Below are positions 8,291 through 18,232 of a DNA stretch of 64,000 nt, one piece after another; the first letter of the stretch is position 1, and every line of letters starts with the position of its first letter. A program made the translations under genes and the position numbers. The notes under the pieces are model-generated. The model did not search any database and was not told the DNA's origin. It saw nothing but the letters and a program-made list of their open reading frames with translations. Source of the DNA: Vibrio sp. D404a (lineage in GTDB: Bacteria > Pseudomonadota > Gammaproteobacteria > Enterobacterales > Vibrionaceae); NCBI RefSeq assembly GCF_030248535.1, contig NZ_JAHGAJ010000022.1, forward strand, positions 121,902 to 185,901, read 5' to 3'.

Positions 8291-9460
8291 CTCAGGGCTG
8301 TTAAAACCACGAGTAATGTTGATCAAAGTGATCAGAGCGAACACCGAGATCACGATCGACAAATGCCACGCTTCGCCTAAACCAATCTGCACTAAGCCCA
8401 TACTGACTAAAGACGACACCACCATTTGTCCGCCTCCAGACATTGCCGCAGCAGCGCCCGCATTCTTCTTATATGGCAGCATCACCAAAGCTTGAGCACA
8501 TGGCAGCGCAATACCGTTTCCAAGAATCATCAATAACTGTCCTAACATCAGATACAATGGCTCTAACGGACAGAAAAATAGCCAAAGAGCTGCGCTAATA
8601 TGCAAAGCTGGCGTAATTAACAGCGTCTTTTTGCTACCTAGTAACGGGCGAAGTCGGCTGCAAAGGCTGGTACCTCCGAGCATACCCAGTGCAGGTATCA
8701 CCGCCCACATCGCATATTGATCCGAAGTCATACCGATTTGGTTTTGCATAATGAAGGGCATCACCGAGACTGTGGTGATCATCAAGCTGAAGTTAAGCCA
8801 ACCGATACTGGCAAAGCTCAAAAAGTATCGTGAACTCAGCAGCTCTTTGTATTGCAATGCCATTCTTTTTGGTGATGGAATCGATGAGAATTGGCTGACC
8901 GTTTCCTTGAAGCGAAATGCGATCACAAACCACACCAAGCTCACATACCCTAACAGCGAAATAAACACCATGCTCCACCCAAAGTGGAAGTTAATAAAGC
9001 CACCGATAACAGGAGCAATTAATGGCGTGATTGAAGCCACCATTGCGATGTAAGACATGGCAATTGGCAGCTCTGCCCCGGTATACCTATCTCGGGTTGA
9101 CGCCCTTGCCAAAACAGCACAGCAGCCAGTACCTAGCCCTTGTAGGAAACGACCAAGCACCATGTTTGAAAATGAATGGCTCAAAAAGATGATGACTAAC
9201 AAACCCATAAGGGCGATCAGTAAACCCGTCAGTAACACTTTTTTGCGCCCTAACGCGTCCGAGATAGGACCATATAAGAATTGAGAAGGTCCAAACCCTA
9301 GCAGGTAGACACTCACCAGCAGTTGCGCTTGTTCTAGTGAAATATCGAAGTCTTTCGCTATCCACGGCAGTGATGGAAATACCAAGCCCATGCTGAGCTG
9401 GCCAACACTGATGATCAGACAAGCGAGTAAGATCGTTTTAAATTCAAAACCGGACTTCAT
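8270..9460 (-). CDS. Bcr/CflA-EmrD type multidrug MFS transporter
   Basis: A 396-residue inner-membrane proton antiporter of the major facilitator superfamily, DHA1 group, with about 12 hydrophobic segments. The cytoplasmic loop-2 motif GPISDALGRKKVLLTG and the loop after it (GRFLQGLGTGCCAVLARA) match the Bcr/CflA/EmrD subgroup. It converges on fhuC and is divergent from the sugar dehydrogenase gene. Such pumps export drugs such as bicyclomycin; some related MFS proteins export siderophores, which the neighbourhood makes possible but does not show. Confidence 0.82.
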   Translation of the reverse strand: MKSGFEFKTILLACLIISVGQLSMGLVFPSLPWIAKDFDISLEQAQLLVSVYLLGFGPSQFLYGPISDALGRKKVLLTGLLIALMGLLVIIFLSHSFSNMVLGRFLQGLGTGCCAVLARASTRDRYTGAELPIAMSYIAMVASITPLIAPVIGGFINFHFGWSMVFISLLGYVSLVWFVIAFRFKETVSQFSSIPSPKRMALQYKELLSSRYFLSFASIGWLNFSLMITTVSVMPFIMQNQIGMTSDQYAMWAVIPALGMLGGTSLCSRLRPLLGSKKTLLITPALHISAALWLFFCPLEPLYLMLGQLLMILGNGIALPCAQALVMLPYKKNAGAAAAMSGGGQMVVSSLVSMGLVQIGLGEAWHLSIVISVFALITLINITRGFNSPEAQQANA

Positions 9461-9687
9461 GGCTGCACAACCTAACTTTGATAAGCGTAAGTGGGAACAA
9501 AAAGAAACAACGCTCAGTACACAAACAACCTTGCGGTGTTATTACTCAGCATTCGAGAAAAAGACGGCATAACATACGCCACATGGTTTATGCATACAAT
9601 AGTATTTACATTTATTTTCGAAATAGTCACTTTTCACAATCAATTGTAACGCTACACTAAAGGCAAGGGACTATTTGGAGAGACAAT

Positions 9688-10761
9688 ATGAAATTAAGTC
9701 ATTGTATTACTGCCACTTTGACAATCGCTTTCACCGCGCCTAGCCAAGCACTTCAGGTCGAAAAGATCACCGATGGGTTGTTGATACCTTGGGGACTGGC
9801 CTACGTCGACGACAGTAAAATGCTGGTGACAGAGCGTGAAGGTGTGATCAAACAGGTTGACTTAAAGACTGGTGAACAACAAACCCTTTTCCGTTTACCC
9901 GATGTATGGGCCAAAGGACAAGGTGGTGCATTGGATATTGCACTCTCCCCTTTTGAAGATAATAAGATTTACGTTACCTACAGTAAAAAGCAGCAAGGCG
10001 ATGCGGTAACGGCGCTCGCGAGTGCCAACTATAACGGTGAACAAATTAGTGATTGGCAAGATGTGTTCGTGACTCAATCTCTTACTGACACAGGCCGCCA
10101 TTTTGGCAGCCGTATTACTTTCGACAAAAACAGCCTCTACTTTTCAATTGGTGACCGAGGTGAACGCGACAATGGTCAGAATACCCAAACTCACGCTGGT
10201 TCGATATTGAGGCTGACGCCTGACGGTCAAGCACCCAAAGACAACCCATTCGTAAAAGACAGTAAGGTACTCGATGAAATTTGGAGCTACGGCCACCGCA
10301 ATCCACAAGGGCTTTTCTACGACCAAAAAACCAAGAAGCTTTGGTCGATAGAGCATGGTCCGAGAGGTGGCGACGAGATCAACCTAATTAAGAAAGGTGC
10401 AAACTACGGCTGGCCAGTGACGTCTCATGGTAAGGAGTATTGGGGACCAATTAAGGTTGGCGAAGCCGAGACGAAGAAAGGTATTGAGTCGCCAGTCAAA
10501 GTCTACGTTCCCTCGATTGCTCCCGGCAGTTTAGTGCTCTACCGAGGAGAGAAATTCCCTGAGCTTGATGGCAAGCTGTTAGCGGGTGCCTTAAAACTCG
10601 CCCACATTAATGTGATTTCACTGAACAAGAAAAACCAAGCCACGGCAGAAGAGCGGCTGTTTGAAGATATGGGCGAAAGAATTCGAGATATTGAAGTGAC
10701 GCCTGAGGGTGACATCTACTTTAGTACCGACAACGGGAACTTATACCGACTGAAGCATTAG
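9688..10761 (+). CDS. PQQ-dependent aldose sugar dehydrogenase, YliI-like
   Basis: A 357-residue periplasmic protein with a signal peptide (cleavage near residue 21, after APSQA) and a six-bladed propeller of the soluble glucose/sorbosone dehydrogenase family. Family landmarks include a Gly-rich GQGGALDIALSP segment, the GRHFGSRI motif, the GDRG turn, and the GHRNPQGLFYD and EHGPRGGDEINLI motifs that carry the catalytic His and PQQ/Ca2+-binding residues. It would oxidise aldose sugars to lactones using PQQ. A good SD (GGAGAGACAAT) precedes the ATG. It appears to be a single-gene transcript. Confidence 0.88.
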   Translation: MKLSHCITATLTIAFTAPSQALQVEKITDGLLIPWGLAYVDDSKMLVTEREGVIKQVDLKTGEQQTLFRLPDVWAKGQGGALDIALSPFEDNKIYVTYSKKQQGDAVTALASANYNGEQISDWQDVFVTQSLTDTGRHFGSRITFDKNSLYFSIGDRGERDNGQNTQTHAGSILRLTPDGQAPKDNPFVKDSKVLDEIWSYGHRNPQGLFYDQKTKKLWSIEHGPRGGDEINLIKKGANYGWPVTSHGKEYWGPIKVGEAETKKGIESPVKVYVPSIAPGSLVLYRGEKFPELDGKLLAGALKLAHINVISLNKKNQATAEERLFEDMGERIRDIEVTPEGDIYFSTDNGNLYRLKH

Positions 10762-10811
10762 ATTAGGCTTGATTTAAGGGGCTGGCAATCACTCTATCAA
10801 ACTAGACGATG

Positions 10812-10849
10812 AGGCCAAGTTATGGGTAGTCGTTTACTCTACTTGGCCT
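10812..10849 (+). terminator. Hairpin downstream of the sugar dehydrogenase gene
   Basis: A 9-bp perfect stem (AGGCCAAGT/ACTTGGCCT) encloses about 20 bases, 50 bases after the stop codon. There is no U-run, so termination is only suggested. Confidence 0.35.
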
Positions 10850-10861
10850 AAATTGATGTTG

Positions 10862-11327
10862 TTATAGATGCAATATCAATGTGTCGATATTGGATATATA
10901 CAGAAGTAATAATAAGGTAAGTGCATTGGTTTGAGACTCATAGAATTCTGTTTTTCGCCTCACATTTCATAGCCATTATTGATATTTATAACTGTTGAAT
11001 TAGTGCTTTGACTCCAGTTTTTTATAAAAAAACACACCTATCTTTCACAAAAAGTACAACAAAACACCATACCATTGTAACTCCATGATATCTAAGGAAT
11101 GGAAAGTTTGACTGCCTCCAAACTTCTGCAACCTTTAGCACTATATCCCATTGACACCGACCCTGTTTGATTTAGACTCGATTTCGGCTAGAAAGAAAGT
11201 TCTTTGTATATAAACATATCGTCGGATTACTAGTAACCCCCCGTTGTGTTGTACGCAATAGCAATAAACTTTTCCACGCTATCGGTGCCGCAATAGGCTC
11301 AAATAAAAAATAATTTAGGATATCATC
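10862..11327 (+). promoter_or_regulatory. Long upstream region of the cold-shock gene
   Basis: About 560 bases separate the dehydrogenase gene from the cold-shock gene and no protein-coding ORF fits. Cold-shock genes of this family often have long 5' untranslated leaders that act as RNA thermosensors, so a leader is likely in the last part. I cannot place the promoter with confidence. An antisense ORF here is a shadow of the csp gene. Confidence 0.35.
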
Positions 11328-11537
11328 ATGTCTAACACAGTTACTGGTACAGTAAAATGGTTCAACGAAACTAAAGGTTTCGGTTTCATCCAACAAGAGA
11401 ACGGTCCAGACGTATTTGCACACTTCTCTGCAATCGTTGGTGACGGCTTTAAAACTCTTGCTGAAGGCCAAAAAGTTGAGTTCGTAGTATCTCAAGGTCA
11501 AAAAGGTCCTCAAGCGGATAGCATCAAAGTAATCTAA
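11328..11537 (+). CDS. cspA: CspA-family cold-shock protein
   Basis: A 69-residue single-domain nucleic-acid chaperone that melts RNA structure at low temperature. Both RNA-binding motifs are present: RNP1 KGFGFI and RNP2 DVFAHF. The length and the [15 protein letters not shown] opening are typical of CspA proteins. It is followed 24 bases later by a strong terminator, so it is monocistronic. SD-like TAGGATATCATC precedes the ATG. The family is certain; which csp paralogue it is cannot be decided from the sequence. Confidence 0.93.
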   Translation: MSNTVTGTVKWFNETKGFGFIQQENGPDVFAHFSAIVGDGFKTLAEGQKVEFVVSQGQKGPQADSIKVI

Positions 11538-11560
11538 TCGATTGCTTCAAAGCATTTCTG

Positions 11561-11592
11561 AAATAGCCAGCCTCTGCTGGCTATTTTTTTAC
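11561..11592 (+). terminator. Intrinsic terminator of the cold-shock gene
   Basis: The arms ATAGCCAG and CTGGCTAT close the short loop CCTCTG and are followed by a seven-T run, directly after the csp stop codon. Confidence 0.9.
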
Positions 11593-11650
11593 CCAAAATT
11601 CATCCATTTAAGGTAAGATAAAGGTCAATTTATAATACAAGACAGCGCTA

Positions 11651-12190
11651 ATGGCTCTTAAACCTACAATCTACAAATTCCGTATCTCACTCACCGACAT
11701 GAACCGAGATTACTACGACTCGTTCAACCTCACTATCGCTCAGCACCCTTCAGAAACAGAACAACGCATGATGGCGCGTATTATGGCGTTTTGTATCAAC
11801 GCATCGCCAGAACTGCAGTTCACTAAAGGGTTGTCGACTATCGAAGAGCCTGATCTATGGCAAAAGTCTCTTGACGATCAAATCTTAGAGTGGATCGATG
11901 TCGGAGAGCCAGATCCTGAACGCGTTAAAAAGGCAACGCGCTTAGCCAAGTCTGTCAAAGTATTCAGCTTTAATACCAAATCAAATGTTTGGTGGGAACA
12001 GAACCGCGGTAAGTTCGGTTACCTAAACGCTCAAATTGTTCGCCTAAGCAATGAAGGCATTGAACAAATGGCAGAAATGACTGAGCGTACAATGGATCTT
12101 TCAGTGATGCTGACTGGCAACTCTGCGTTTGTGAACAGCGATACCAAGTCTGCAGAAGTGACTTGGGAAGAACTGCAAAGCAACGAATAA
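11651..12190 (+). CDS. yaeQ: YaeQ family protein
   Basis: A 179-residue cytoplasmic protein that matches YaeQ over its whole length, including the opening MALKPTIYKFRISLTDMNR and the LSNEGIEQMAEMTERTMDLS segment near the end. YaeQ has a nuclease-like (PD-(D/E)XK) fold by structure, and its role is not settled; early reports linked it to suppression of RfaH loss. It is followed after 10 bases by an unknown gene, likely co-transcribed. Confidence 0.88.
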   Translation: MALKPTIYKFRISLTDMNRDYYDSFNLTIAQHPSETEQRMMARIMAFCINASPELQFTKGLSTIEEPDLWQKSLDDQILEWIDVGEPDPERVKKATRLAKSVKVFSFNTKSNVWWEQNRGKFGYLNAQIVRLSNEGIEQMAEMTERTMDLSVMLTGNSAFVNSDTKSAEVTWEELQSNE

Positions 12191-12200
12191 CATCAGCACT

Positions 12201-12746
12201 ATGAGCAAACTAGAACACTGCCTATCAGAAGCGGGTTTCGAGCAGATTCAGGCGTTAAAAATCGGGTTTGAGCAAGAGCACAAAGACTTTGTTCAACACA
12301 ATAAGGCTTTGTTTAAGCACGCATGTGAAAACAAGCCTGAAAATTCGAGCATTCAAACGCTATTGGGCCTGCTGACGAAGACGCACATTGATGCAACTTA
12401 CGAATTCAGTGCCGACAAAGACGCTAGCGAAGCCATGTTGCAGGTACTAGAAGAGACGGTAGGCCAAGAGCACAGCCAGAAGTTTAATCACTCAAGTTCG
12501 AAGAAACTGCAATTCGTTACTCACCTTTGGCTATTTGTTCAAGGCCGTATGGGTATGGACTACAGCCTAGCCAACGATCATGCAGAAGCTACCGCTAACT
12601 TGTTGTCACGCTTTTCAAAAAGCACTGAAGATGAAGTCCGAGTCGAGTTCATGGCGAGCTTTTATGATGGCTTGAACATCTACCAAGCACACAATAAGCC
12701 ATCGGGCTTGATTCATAGCTTTAAGCGTTTGTTTAACCTGCCTTAA
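12201..12746 (+). CDS. Uncharacterised protein, probably co-transcribed with yaeQ
   Basis: I do not recognise this 181-residue soluble protein. It has no signal peptide or membrane segment, is largely predicted helical, and is rich in Glu, Lys, His and Gln. It starts 10 bases after the yaeQ stop and ends in a conserved-looking SFKRLFNLP tail. Codon use resembles the neighbours and the frame is open throughout, so it is probably a genuine gene. A terminator-like hairpin follows. Function unknown. Confidence 0.7.
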   Translation: MSKLEHCLSEAGFEQIQALKIGFEQEHKDFVQHNKALFKHACENKPENSSIQTLLGLLTKTHIDATYEFSADKDASEAMLQVLEETVGQEHSQKFNHSSSKKLQFVTHLWLFVQGRMGMDYSLANDHAEATANLLSRFSKSTEDEVRVEFMASFYDGLNIYQAHNKPSGLIHSFKRLFNLP

Positions 12747-12770
12747 TCGCTTCAAATTCTGATAAATATT

Positions 12771-12798
12771 GCGCTTTGCTACCTGTAGAGCGCTTTTA
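12771..12798 (+). terminator. Terminator-like hairpin after the yaeQ operon
   Basis: GCGCT (771-775) pairs with AGCGC (789-793) around an inner CTAC/GTAG stem and is followed by TTTTATT. Confidence 0.55.
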
Positions 12799-12823
12799 TT
12801 CTCATTCATTGCCTCCTCAAGAG

Positions 12824-12858
12824 ACTCCCTACTACACTCGTTCCTCACGCTAGGGAGT
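12824..12858. repeat. Small intergenic palindromic element
   Basis: ACTCCCTA (12824-12831) and TAGGGAGT (12851-12858) form an 8-bp stem around a 19-base loop. It resembles dispersed extragenic palindromes I associate with Vibrio genomes, but only one copy is visible here so the assignment is tentative. Confidence 0.35.
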
Positions 12859-12875
12859 GATGAAAGTCAGATACA

Positions 12876-12898
12876 AAAAAGCCCCGCTGAGTGCGAGG
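12876..12898 (-). terminator. Intrinsic terminator of folE
   Basis: On the minus strand the arms AGCCTCGC and GCGGGGCT pair around ACTCA with one mismatch, then six T residues follow. It is placed about 60 bases after the folE stop. Confidence 0.8.
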
Positions 12899-12958
12899 CT
12901 TCGAAAATTTCTTGTCGACTTACATAAGCGAAATCGTACTTAACTCATCAATCGTGGA

Positions 12959-13612
12959 TTAGCGCAAACCGTGTAGGAACTCATGGCGAGTTGCTGGGTT
13001 TGACTTAAAGATACCACCCAGTGCAGTCGTCGTTGTTTCACTGGTTGCATCCATCACGCCGCGAGACTTCACACAGTAGTGAACGGCGTCCATTGTTACT
13101 GCAACATCATCGGTTTCTAGCAGAGTTTGCAATGCGACCAAGATTTGCTGAGTCATGCGTTCTTGAACTTGAGGACGCTGGGCAAAGAAGCGAACAATAC
13201 GGTTGATCTTAGACAGACCAATGATCTTTCCACGCGGGATATAAGCGACGGCTGTTTTACCATCGATAGTCACTAGATGGTGCTCACACGTGCTGGTTAC
13301 TGTGATGTCTTTCACGCGAACCATTTCACGTACGCCCATCTTATTTTCGATAACCGTAATTTTAGGGAAATTGGCGTAATCTAAGCCTGAGAAGATCTCA
13401 TCAACGTACATTTTTGCAATGCGATGTGGCGTTTCTTCTAAGCTATCATCGGTTAAATCAAGTTCTAGAAGAGTCAGAATTTCACGCATATGGTGCTCAA
13501 TTCGTTCTTTTTTCTCTTCACGGCTTACCTGATTCGGGCTCATTGGTGTTTCTAACCCGCGGCTCGCTAGCGCATCTTTAACCAACTTCGCTGATTCGCT
13601 AAGACCTGACAT
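12959..13612 (-). CDS. folE: GTP cyclohydrolase I
   Basis: First enzyme of tetrahydrofolate/pterin synthesis: GTP to 7,8-dihydroneopterin triphosphate. I use the ATG at 13612 (217 residues, close to the 222 of E. coli) because AGAGGAAG lies just upstream; the in-frame start at 13684 adds 24 unlikely residues. The zinc-site segments [11 protein letters not shown] and HYCVKSRGV, the LSKINRIV motif and the [12 protein letters not shown] helix are intact. It is divergent from moeA, separated by 188 bases, an arrangement linking two GTP/pterin-related pathways. Confidence 0.95.
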   Translation of the reverse strand: MSGLSESAKLVKDALASRGLETPMSPNQVSREEKKERIEHHMREILTLLELDLTDDSLEETPHRIAKMYVDEIFSGLDYANFPKITVIENKMGVREMVRVKDITVTSTCEHHLVTIDGKTAVAYIPRGKIIGLSKINRIVRFFAQRPQVQERMTQQILVALQTLLETDDVAVTMDAVHYCVKSRGVMDATSETTTTALGGIFKSNPATRHEFLHGLR

Positions 13613-13800
13613 TGAACTTCCTCTCCTATTACCCCTTTTGGATGGCAGACAAGGATACTCGGAATTTTGAATAATTACACCCATATTTTAAGGGAGGTCA
13701 TTATTTACGGGCCTTAAACTATGCTAAAGTGGAATCAATTTCGTTGATACCCGTGTACCAACAAACAAATCAAAATAATAACGATCAAAGGAATTCAATT

Positions 13801-15036
13801 ATGGGCTGTTGCGACGCTCCGGGCTTAATGCCAATTGAAGAAGCACTTGATAAGCTGCTATCACCAATCACACCGATTCAAGACACACTGTCACTGCCAT
13901 TAGCGGATGCTCTAGGCTACGTTCTCGCTGAAGATGTTCTCTCACCGATTTTTGTTCCTCCTTTTGATAATTCAGCAATGGATGGTTATGCCCTTCGCCT
14001 AGCGGACCTCGAGAATGGATACACCCTTCCATTAGCGGGCAAATCCTTTGCCGGCCAACCTTTTGAAGGTGAATGGCCACAAAACACCTGTGTGCGCATT
14101 ATGACTGGCGCTAAGATTCCAGAAGGTTGCGATGCGGTCATCATGCAAGAGAATACGCGTGAAACCGAAAACGGCATCGAGATTCAGCAAACTGACATCA
14201 AGCCGAACAACAACATTCGTCCAACGGGTGACGACATCAAGCAAGGCGACGTTGTACTGAGTAAAGGCGAACGTCTAACACCTCGTGATATTCCAATGAT
14301 CGCGTCTCTAGGTATTAGTCACATTCAAGTGTTGCGCAAACCTAAGGTCGCGTTCTTCTCTACTGGCGACGAACTGAAGCCACTTGGTCAGCCTCTTGAA
14401 GATGGTCAGATCTACGACAGCAACCGCTACGGTATCAAGCCTCTCATCGAAGCATTTGGCTGCGAAGCGATTGATCTGGGTATCATCCCTGATTGCCCTG
14501 CGACGCTAAAACAGACTTTTGAAAAAGCACAAGAAATAGCAGATGTAGTGGTCACTTCTGGTGGCGTTAGTGTTGGCGAAGCGGACTACACCAAAGACAT
14601 CCTTGAAGAGTTAGGACAAATTGGCTTTTGGAAACTCGCGATTAAACCGGGCAAACCTTTTGCGTTTGGTGAATTAGAGAACGCTTGGTTCTGTGGCCTT
14701 CCGGGCAATCCAGTATCTGCAGTTCTAACCATGTACGTACTTGTACAACCTATGCTCGCGAAGCTAGCCGGCAACACAGCGTGGAAGGCACCTGAATCTA
14801 TTCCAGCGACAACGCGTTCAGCATTCAAAAAAGCACCGGGTCGTACCGACTATCAACGTGGTATCTACACCATCGAAAATGGTCAGTTTGTGGTAGAAAC
14901 AACCGGTAACCAAAGTTCTGGCGCATTCCGCTCGATGAGCCTTGCAAACTGCTTTGTCGTTCTTGAACGTGAACGTGGACGCGTCGAAGCGGGCGAAACC
15001 GTGCAAATCCAGCTGTTCAACTCAACACTCTACTAA
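13801..15036 (+). CDS. moeA: Molybdopterin molybdotransferase MoeA
   Basis: Inserts molybdenum into adenylylated molybdopterin to finish the molybdenum cofactor. The ATG at 13801 has a good SD (AAAGGAATTCAATT) and gives 411 residues, equal to E. coli MoeA; an earlier in-frame start at 13729 would add 24 residues without support. The N-terminal DNSAMDGYA motif, the FFSTGDEL segment and the [15 protein letters not shown] catalytic region are present, as is [10 protein letters not shown]. It forms a two-gene operon with moeB, 12 bases downstream. Confidence 0.95.
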   Translation: MGCCDAPGLMPIEEALDKLLSPITPIQDTLSLPLADALGYVLAEDVLSPIFVPPFDNSAMDGYALRLADLENGYTLPLAGKSFAGQPFEGEWPQNTCVRIMTGAKIPEGCDAVIMQENTRETENGIEIQQTDIKPNNNIRPTGDDIKQGDVVLSKGERLTPRDIPMIASLGISHIQVLRKPKVAFFSTGDELKPLGQPLEDGQIYDSNRYGIKPLIEAFGCEAIDLGIIPDCPATLKQTFEKAQEIADVVVTSGGVSVGEADYTKDILEELGQIGFWKLAIKPGKPFAFGELENAWFCGLPGNPVSAVLTMYVLVQPMLAKLAGNTAWKAPESIPATTRSAFKKAPGRTDYQRGIYTIENGQFVVETTGNQSSGAFRSMSLANCFVVLERERGRVEAGETVQIQLFNSTLY

Positions 15037-15048
15037 CGGGGCTTGTTA

Positions 15049-15807
15049 ATGGAAATTTTGTCTGATGCGGAAATGCTTCGCTATAACCGCCAGATCATTC
15101 TCAAGCAGTTCGATTTTGATGGGCAAGAGGCTCTAAAGCAGAGCTCAATCCTTGTATTGGGTGCTGGCGGTCTTGGTTGCGCAGCCGCGCAGTACCTCGC
15201 TACTGCCGGTGTGGGCAAACTGACCCTTATTGACGATGATGTGGTTGAGTTATCAAACCTACAAAGGCAAGTGCTGCATACAGACGCCGATATCGGGAAG
15301 AAAAAGGTGCAATCAGCGGCTGAGACACTCCAGTTGCTCAACCCTCACTTAACCGTTGAGACCATCGACCGACGTTTGTCAGACGAAGATCTAAGTGCTC
15401 TTGTGCGCTCTCATTCTCTGGTTTTGGATGCGTGTGATAACGTAGAAACACGTAATCAGCTTAACCGCTTATGTTACCAAGCAAAGACTCCATTGGTTTC
15501 TGGCGCTGCGATTCGTATGGAGGGGCAAATCAGCGTATTTACCTACCAAGACGAAAACGCTCCGTGTTATCAATGTCTGAGCGCCCTATTTGGCTCTTCA
15601 GCACTAAGCTGTGTCGAAGCTGGCGTTATGGCACCCGTGGTAGGTATGGTAGGTGCGGCGCAAGCGCTTGAAGCGATCAAGGTTATTGCTCAGTTCGGCT
15701 CTCCCAAAGAGGGCAAACTGCTTATCTTGGATGCGATGTCGCACAGCTGGCGAGAAATGAAATTGATGAAAATGCCTAGCTGTCCAGTATGTGGCGAATC
15801 TAAATAA
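15049..15807 (+). CDS. moeB: Molybdopterin-synthase adenylyltransferase MoeB
   Basis: An E1-like enzyme that adenylylates the C-terminus of MoaD so it can receive sulfur. The 252 residues from the ATG at 15049 match family length (a TTG at 15043 is in frame but less likely). It shows the nucleotide-binding GAGGLGCAAAQYLA loop, the LSNLQRQ motif, and two zinc Cys pairs (CYQC and CPVC). It ends before a strong terminator, so the operon is moeA-moeB. Confidence 0.95.
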   Translation: MEILSDAEMLRYNRQIILKQFDFDGQEALKQSSILVLGAGGLGCAAAQYLATAGVGKLTLIDDDVVELSNLQRQVLHTDADIGKKKVQSAAETLQLLNPHLTVETIDRRLSDEDLSALVRSHSLVLDACDNVETRNQLNRLCYQAKTPLVSGAAIRMEGQISVFTYQDENAPCYQCLSALFGSSALSCVEAGVMAPVVGMVGAAQALEAIKVIAQFGSPKEGKLLILDAMSHSWREMKLMKMPSCPVCGESK

Positions 15808-15869
15808 GCATCGCACTTTAACTGTCTCGTCCTAAAATACTGTCCAGCCCTAAAACACGTTTACTCTTA

Positions 15870-15903
15870 AGAGCCTCACTCCTTGGATTGAGGCTCTTTT
15901 TCC
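15870..15903 (+). terminator. Intrinsic terminator of moeA-moeB
   Basis: AGAGCCTCA pairs with TGAGGCTCT around a 10-base loop, followed by a run of five T. Confidence 0.9.
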
Positions 15904-16085
15904 TATCCACTTCCACTTATTTTCATTTTGAAAACTCTCTACGCTACTCAAGTTATTTCGATTCCAATTCAATTCTCATTTTGAGAAAAACTAAAAACAA
16001 AAATATAAAACCAACAAATACAACAACTTAAAACTGGCATAAGAATTGATACTCATACATTATCTTCCACTACAAGGATGTTGAC

Positions 16086-18230
16086 ATGAGAATCCCAACG
16101 TTAAGTTTGCTACTCGGTGCACCGCTTCTAGCACAAGCTGCCCCATTCGACACTTGCCCAAGCAAGGCATACCTATTCCAATCTACGCCAGTGCAAGTAT
16201 ATGGCGTTAACCTAGTCACTGGTTCTACTACGTTATTGCAGTCAGACACAGGTATGAACGCCAATATTAATGGTGTCGGCTTTAGCTTTGATGACCGCTA
16301 TATCTATGGTTATGACACCACAAACAAAAGAATCGTAAGACTCGGGTCGGATTTCCAAGCTGAAGTGGTCAACACCAGTGGTCTACCGACCGACCACACC
16401 TTTTATGTCGGTGATGTTTATAACAGTACCTACTACCTGTACCGAACTGGAAAAGGCTTATTTACTATTGATTTGACGCCACTCGCGACAGATCCGAATG
16501 CTGTTTTACCTGTCGTTAAAGTTTCTGATATAGCCACAGTAAAACTGACCGATTTTGCGTTCCACCCGAGTGATGGCAAGCTTTACGGTATCGACAATAA
16601 CTCTGGTGTGCTCTACTCCTTCGACCCTGACACCGGCGCTACGACGTCAATTGGTGATACCGGAGAAACGGGAACATTTGGTGCGGGCTACTTCGACGTG
16701 AATGGTAACTACTACGTGTCGCGTAACCAAGACGGCAAAATCTACCGAGTGAACCTATCTCCAGATAACTCAGCCAATATCGCTGCAGGTATCGTCCCTG
16801 CAGTTGAGTTTGTCTCTAATGGCCCAAGCTCAAACCAAAATGACGGCGCACGTTGCGCAAACGCTCCTGTCATTGATGAAGACTCGAATATCGATTTTGG
16901 TGATGCACCAGACAGTTATCTAACACTGCTTAACAGTAACGGTCCTCGACATGAACTTGATGGCGTGACTTGGCTAGGTAGCGAAGCCCCAGATGGCGAA
17001 CAGGATGGCTTTGTGTCTCCTCAGTCTGATGAGACAACAGGTGTCGACGACGAGTGGACTAACGGTGGTATCGGATTTGTCACCGCACTCGAAGCAGGTT
17101 TGGATTCCAAAGTAATGATAGAAGCCTCTACCACAGGTTACTTATCAGCATGGATAGACTGGAACCAAGACGGCAGCTTCGATGGCGAGAACGAGAAAGT
17201 CTTCTCTGATTATCAACTTGATGCCGGCGAAAACGAACTTTTCCTCAACGTCGATGTTAACGCATTAACTGGTACGACTTGGGCGCGATTCCGTTTCAGT
17301 CAACAAACCAACCTTGAATACTATGGCGGTTCAACATCTGGTGAGGTTGTTGATATCCAAGTCGATGTTCTCAACGATGGCGCAACTGCTCGCTATTTCC
17401 CAAGTGCATCGGGTTATGCGACGTTAGCATTCGAAGATAATTGGCCTTACAAAGCCGACTACGACATGAATGACGCAGTTCTTCGCTACCGTATTACTGA
17501 GATTCTTAAAGACGGAAAAGTCGTTAAATCAACGATTGATGGTCGCTTAGTGGCGGTAGGCGCTGACTACCTCAACGGATTTGCGGTTCGTCTGCCTAAT
17601 CTTGCACCGAGTTCAGTTAACACGGCTAACTCATACATGAAAGAGAATGACGCGTTCACCACTCTTGATATGGAAAGCGGTCGTAGCGAAGCTATCTTTA
17701 TTGTCGCAGAGAATCTAACAGAGAAGACGACTTCCAACTGTGATTTCTACCGTACGCAAAACAGCTGTAAAGACGATGAACAGTTTGCTTTCCAAATCGG
17801 TATCACTCTGGATGGTGATGGTATCGACACCAGCGAGTGGACTGATATGCCATACGACCCGTTCATCTTCGCAACACCGGGACATTACCACGGTCCAAAC
17901 TTACCTCTACATCCGGGTCGCAGCTGGGAGGTGCACCTAGCCGACCAAGCACCGACCGAGGCGTTTGACAGTGCCAACTTGTTTGAAACCGGTCTTGGTG
18001 TGGATGACAGTAGCCCAAGTGAAGGCAAGTACTTCAAAACAGCAGAGAACCATCCGTGGGCACTGATGATTACATCAACAACCGAGTGGGAATGGCCACA
18101 AGAGCGTGTAGACATCGTTACGGCTTACCCACAATTCAAAACCTTCGCAGAATCAGGTGGTGAAGACGCAGAAACTTGGTTCCAATCGCCAGAAGCGGGT
18201 CAATGCTACGACCTATCGTCTGAGGAGTAA
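16086..18230 (+). CDS. Secreted LruC-domain protein
   Basis: A 714-residue exported protein with a signal peptide cleaved near residue 19 (LLAQA|AP). Residues about 20-270 look like a propeller-type repeat domain (repeated LYGIDNN-, YFDVNGNYYV-type strands). After a GDAPDSY linker come a GEVED-like region (about 280-440, with the calcium-loop-like DWNQDGSFDGENE) and a C-terminal LruC domain (about 450-705) that ends in a CYDLSSEE tail. Members are named after a Leptospira surface lipoprotein; function is unknown. AAGGATGTTGAC precedes the ATG. The lipoprotein gene that follows after two bases is probably translationally coupled. Confidence 0.8.
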   Translation: MRIPTLSLLLGAPLLAQAAPFDTCPSKAYLFQSTPVQVYGVNLVTGSTTLLQSDTGMNANINGVGFSFDDRYIYGYDTTNKRIVRLGSDFQAEVVNTSGLPTDHTFYVGDVYNSTYYLYRTGKGLFTIDLTPLATDPNAVLPVVKVSDIATVKLTDFAFHPSDGKLYGIDNNSGVLYSFDPDTGATTSIGDTGETGTFGAGYFDVNGNYYVSRNQDGKIYRVNLSPDNSANIAAGIVPAVEFVSNGPSSNQNDGARCANAPVIDEDSNIDFGDAPDSYLTLLNSNGPRHELDGVTWLGSEAPDGEQDGFVSPQSDETTGVDDEWTNGGIGFVTALEAGLDSKVMIEASTTGYLSAWIDWNQDGSFDGENEKVFSDYQLDAGENELFLNVDVNALTGTTWARFRFSQQTNLEYYGGSTSGEVVDIQVDVLNDGATARYFPSASGYATLAFEDNWPYKADYDMNDAVLRYRITEILKDGKVVKSTIDGRLVAVGADYLNGFAVRLPNLAPSSVNTANSYMKENDAFTTLDMESGRSEAIFIVAENLTEKTTSNCDFYRTQNSCKDDEQFAFQIGITLDGDGIDTSEWTDMPYDPFIFATPGHYHGPNLPLHPGRSWEVHLADQAPTEAFDSANLFETGLGVDDSSPSEGKYFKTAENHPWALMITSTTEWEWPQERVDIVTAYPQFKTFAESGGEDAETWFQSPEAGQCYDLSSEE

Positions 18231-18232
18231 TC

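Noticed and set aside
11172..11513. Minus-strand 113-codon ORF over the cold-shock gene
   Set aside because: Antisense shadow of a clear CspA protein.
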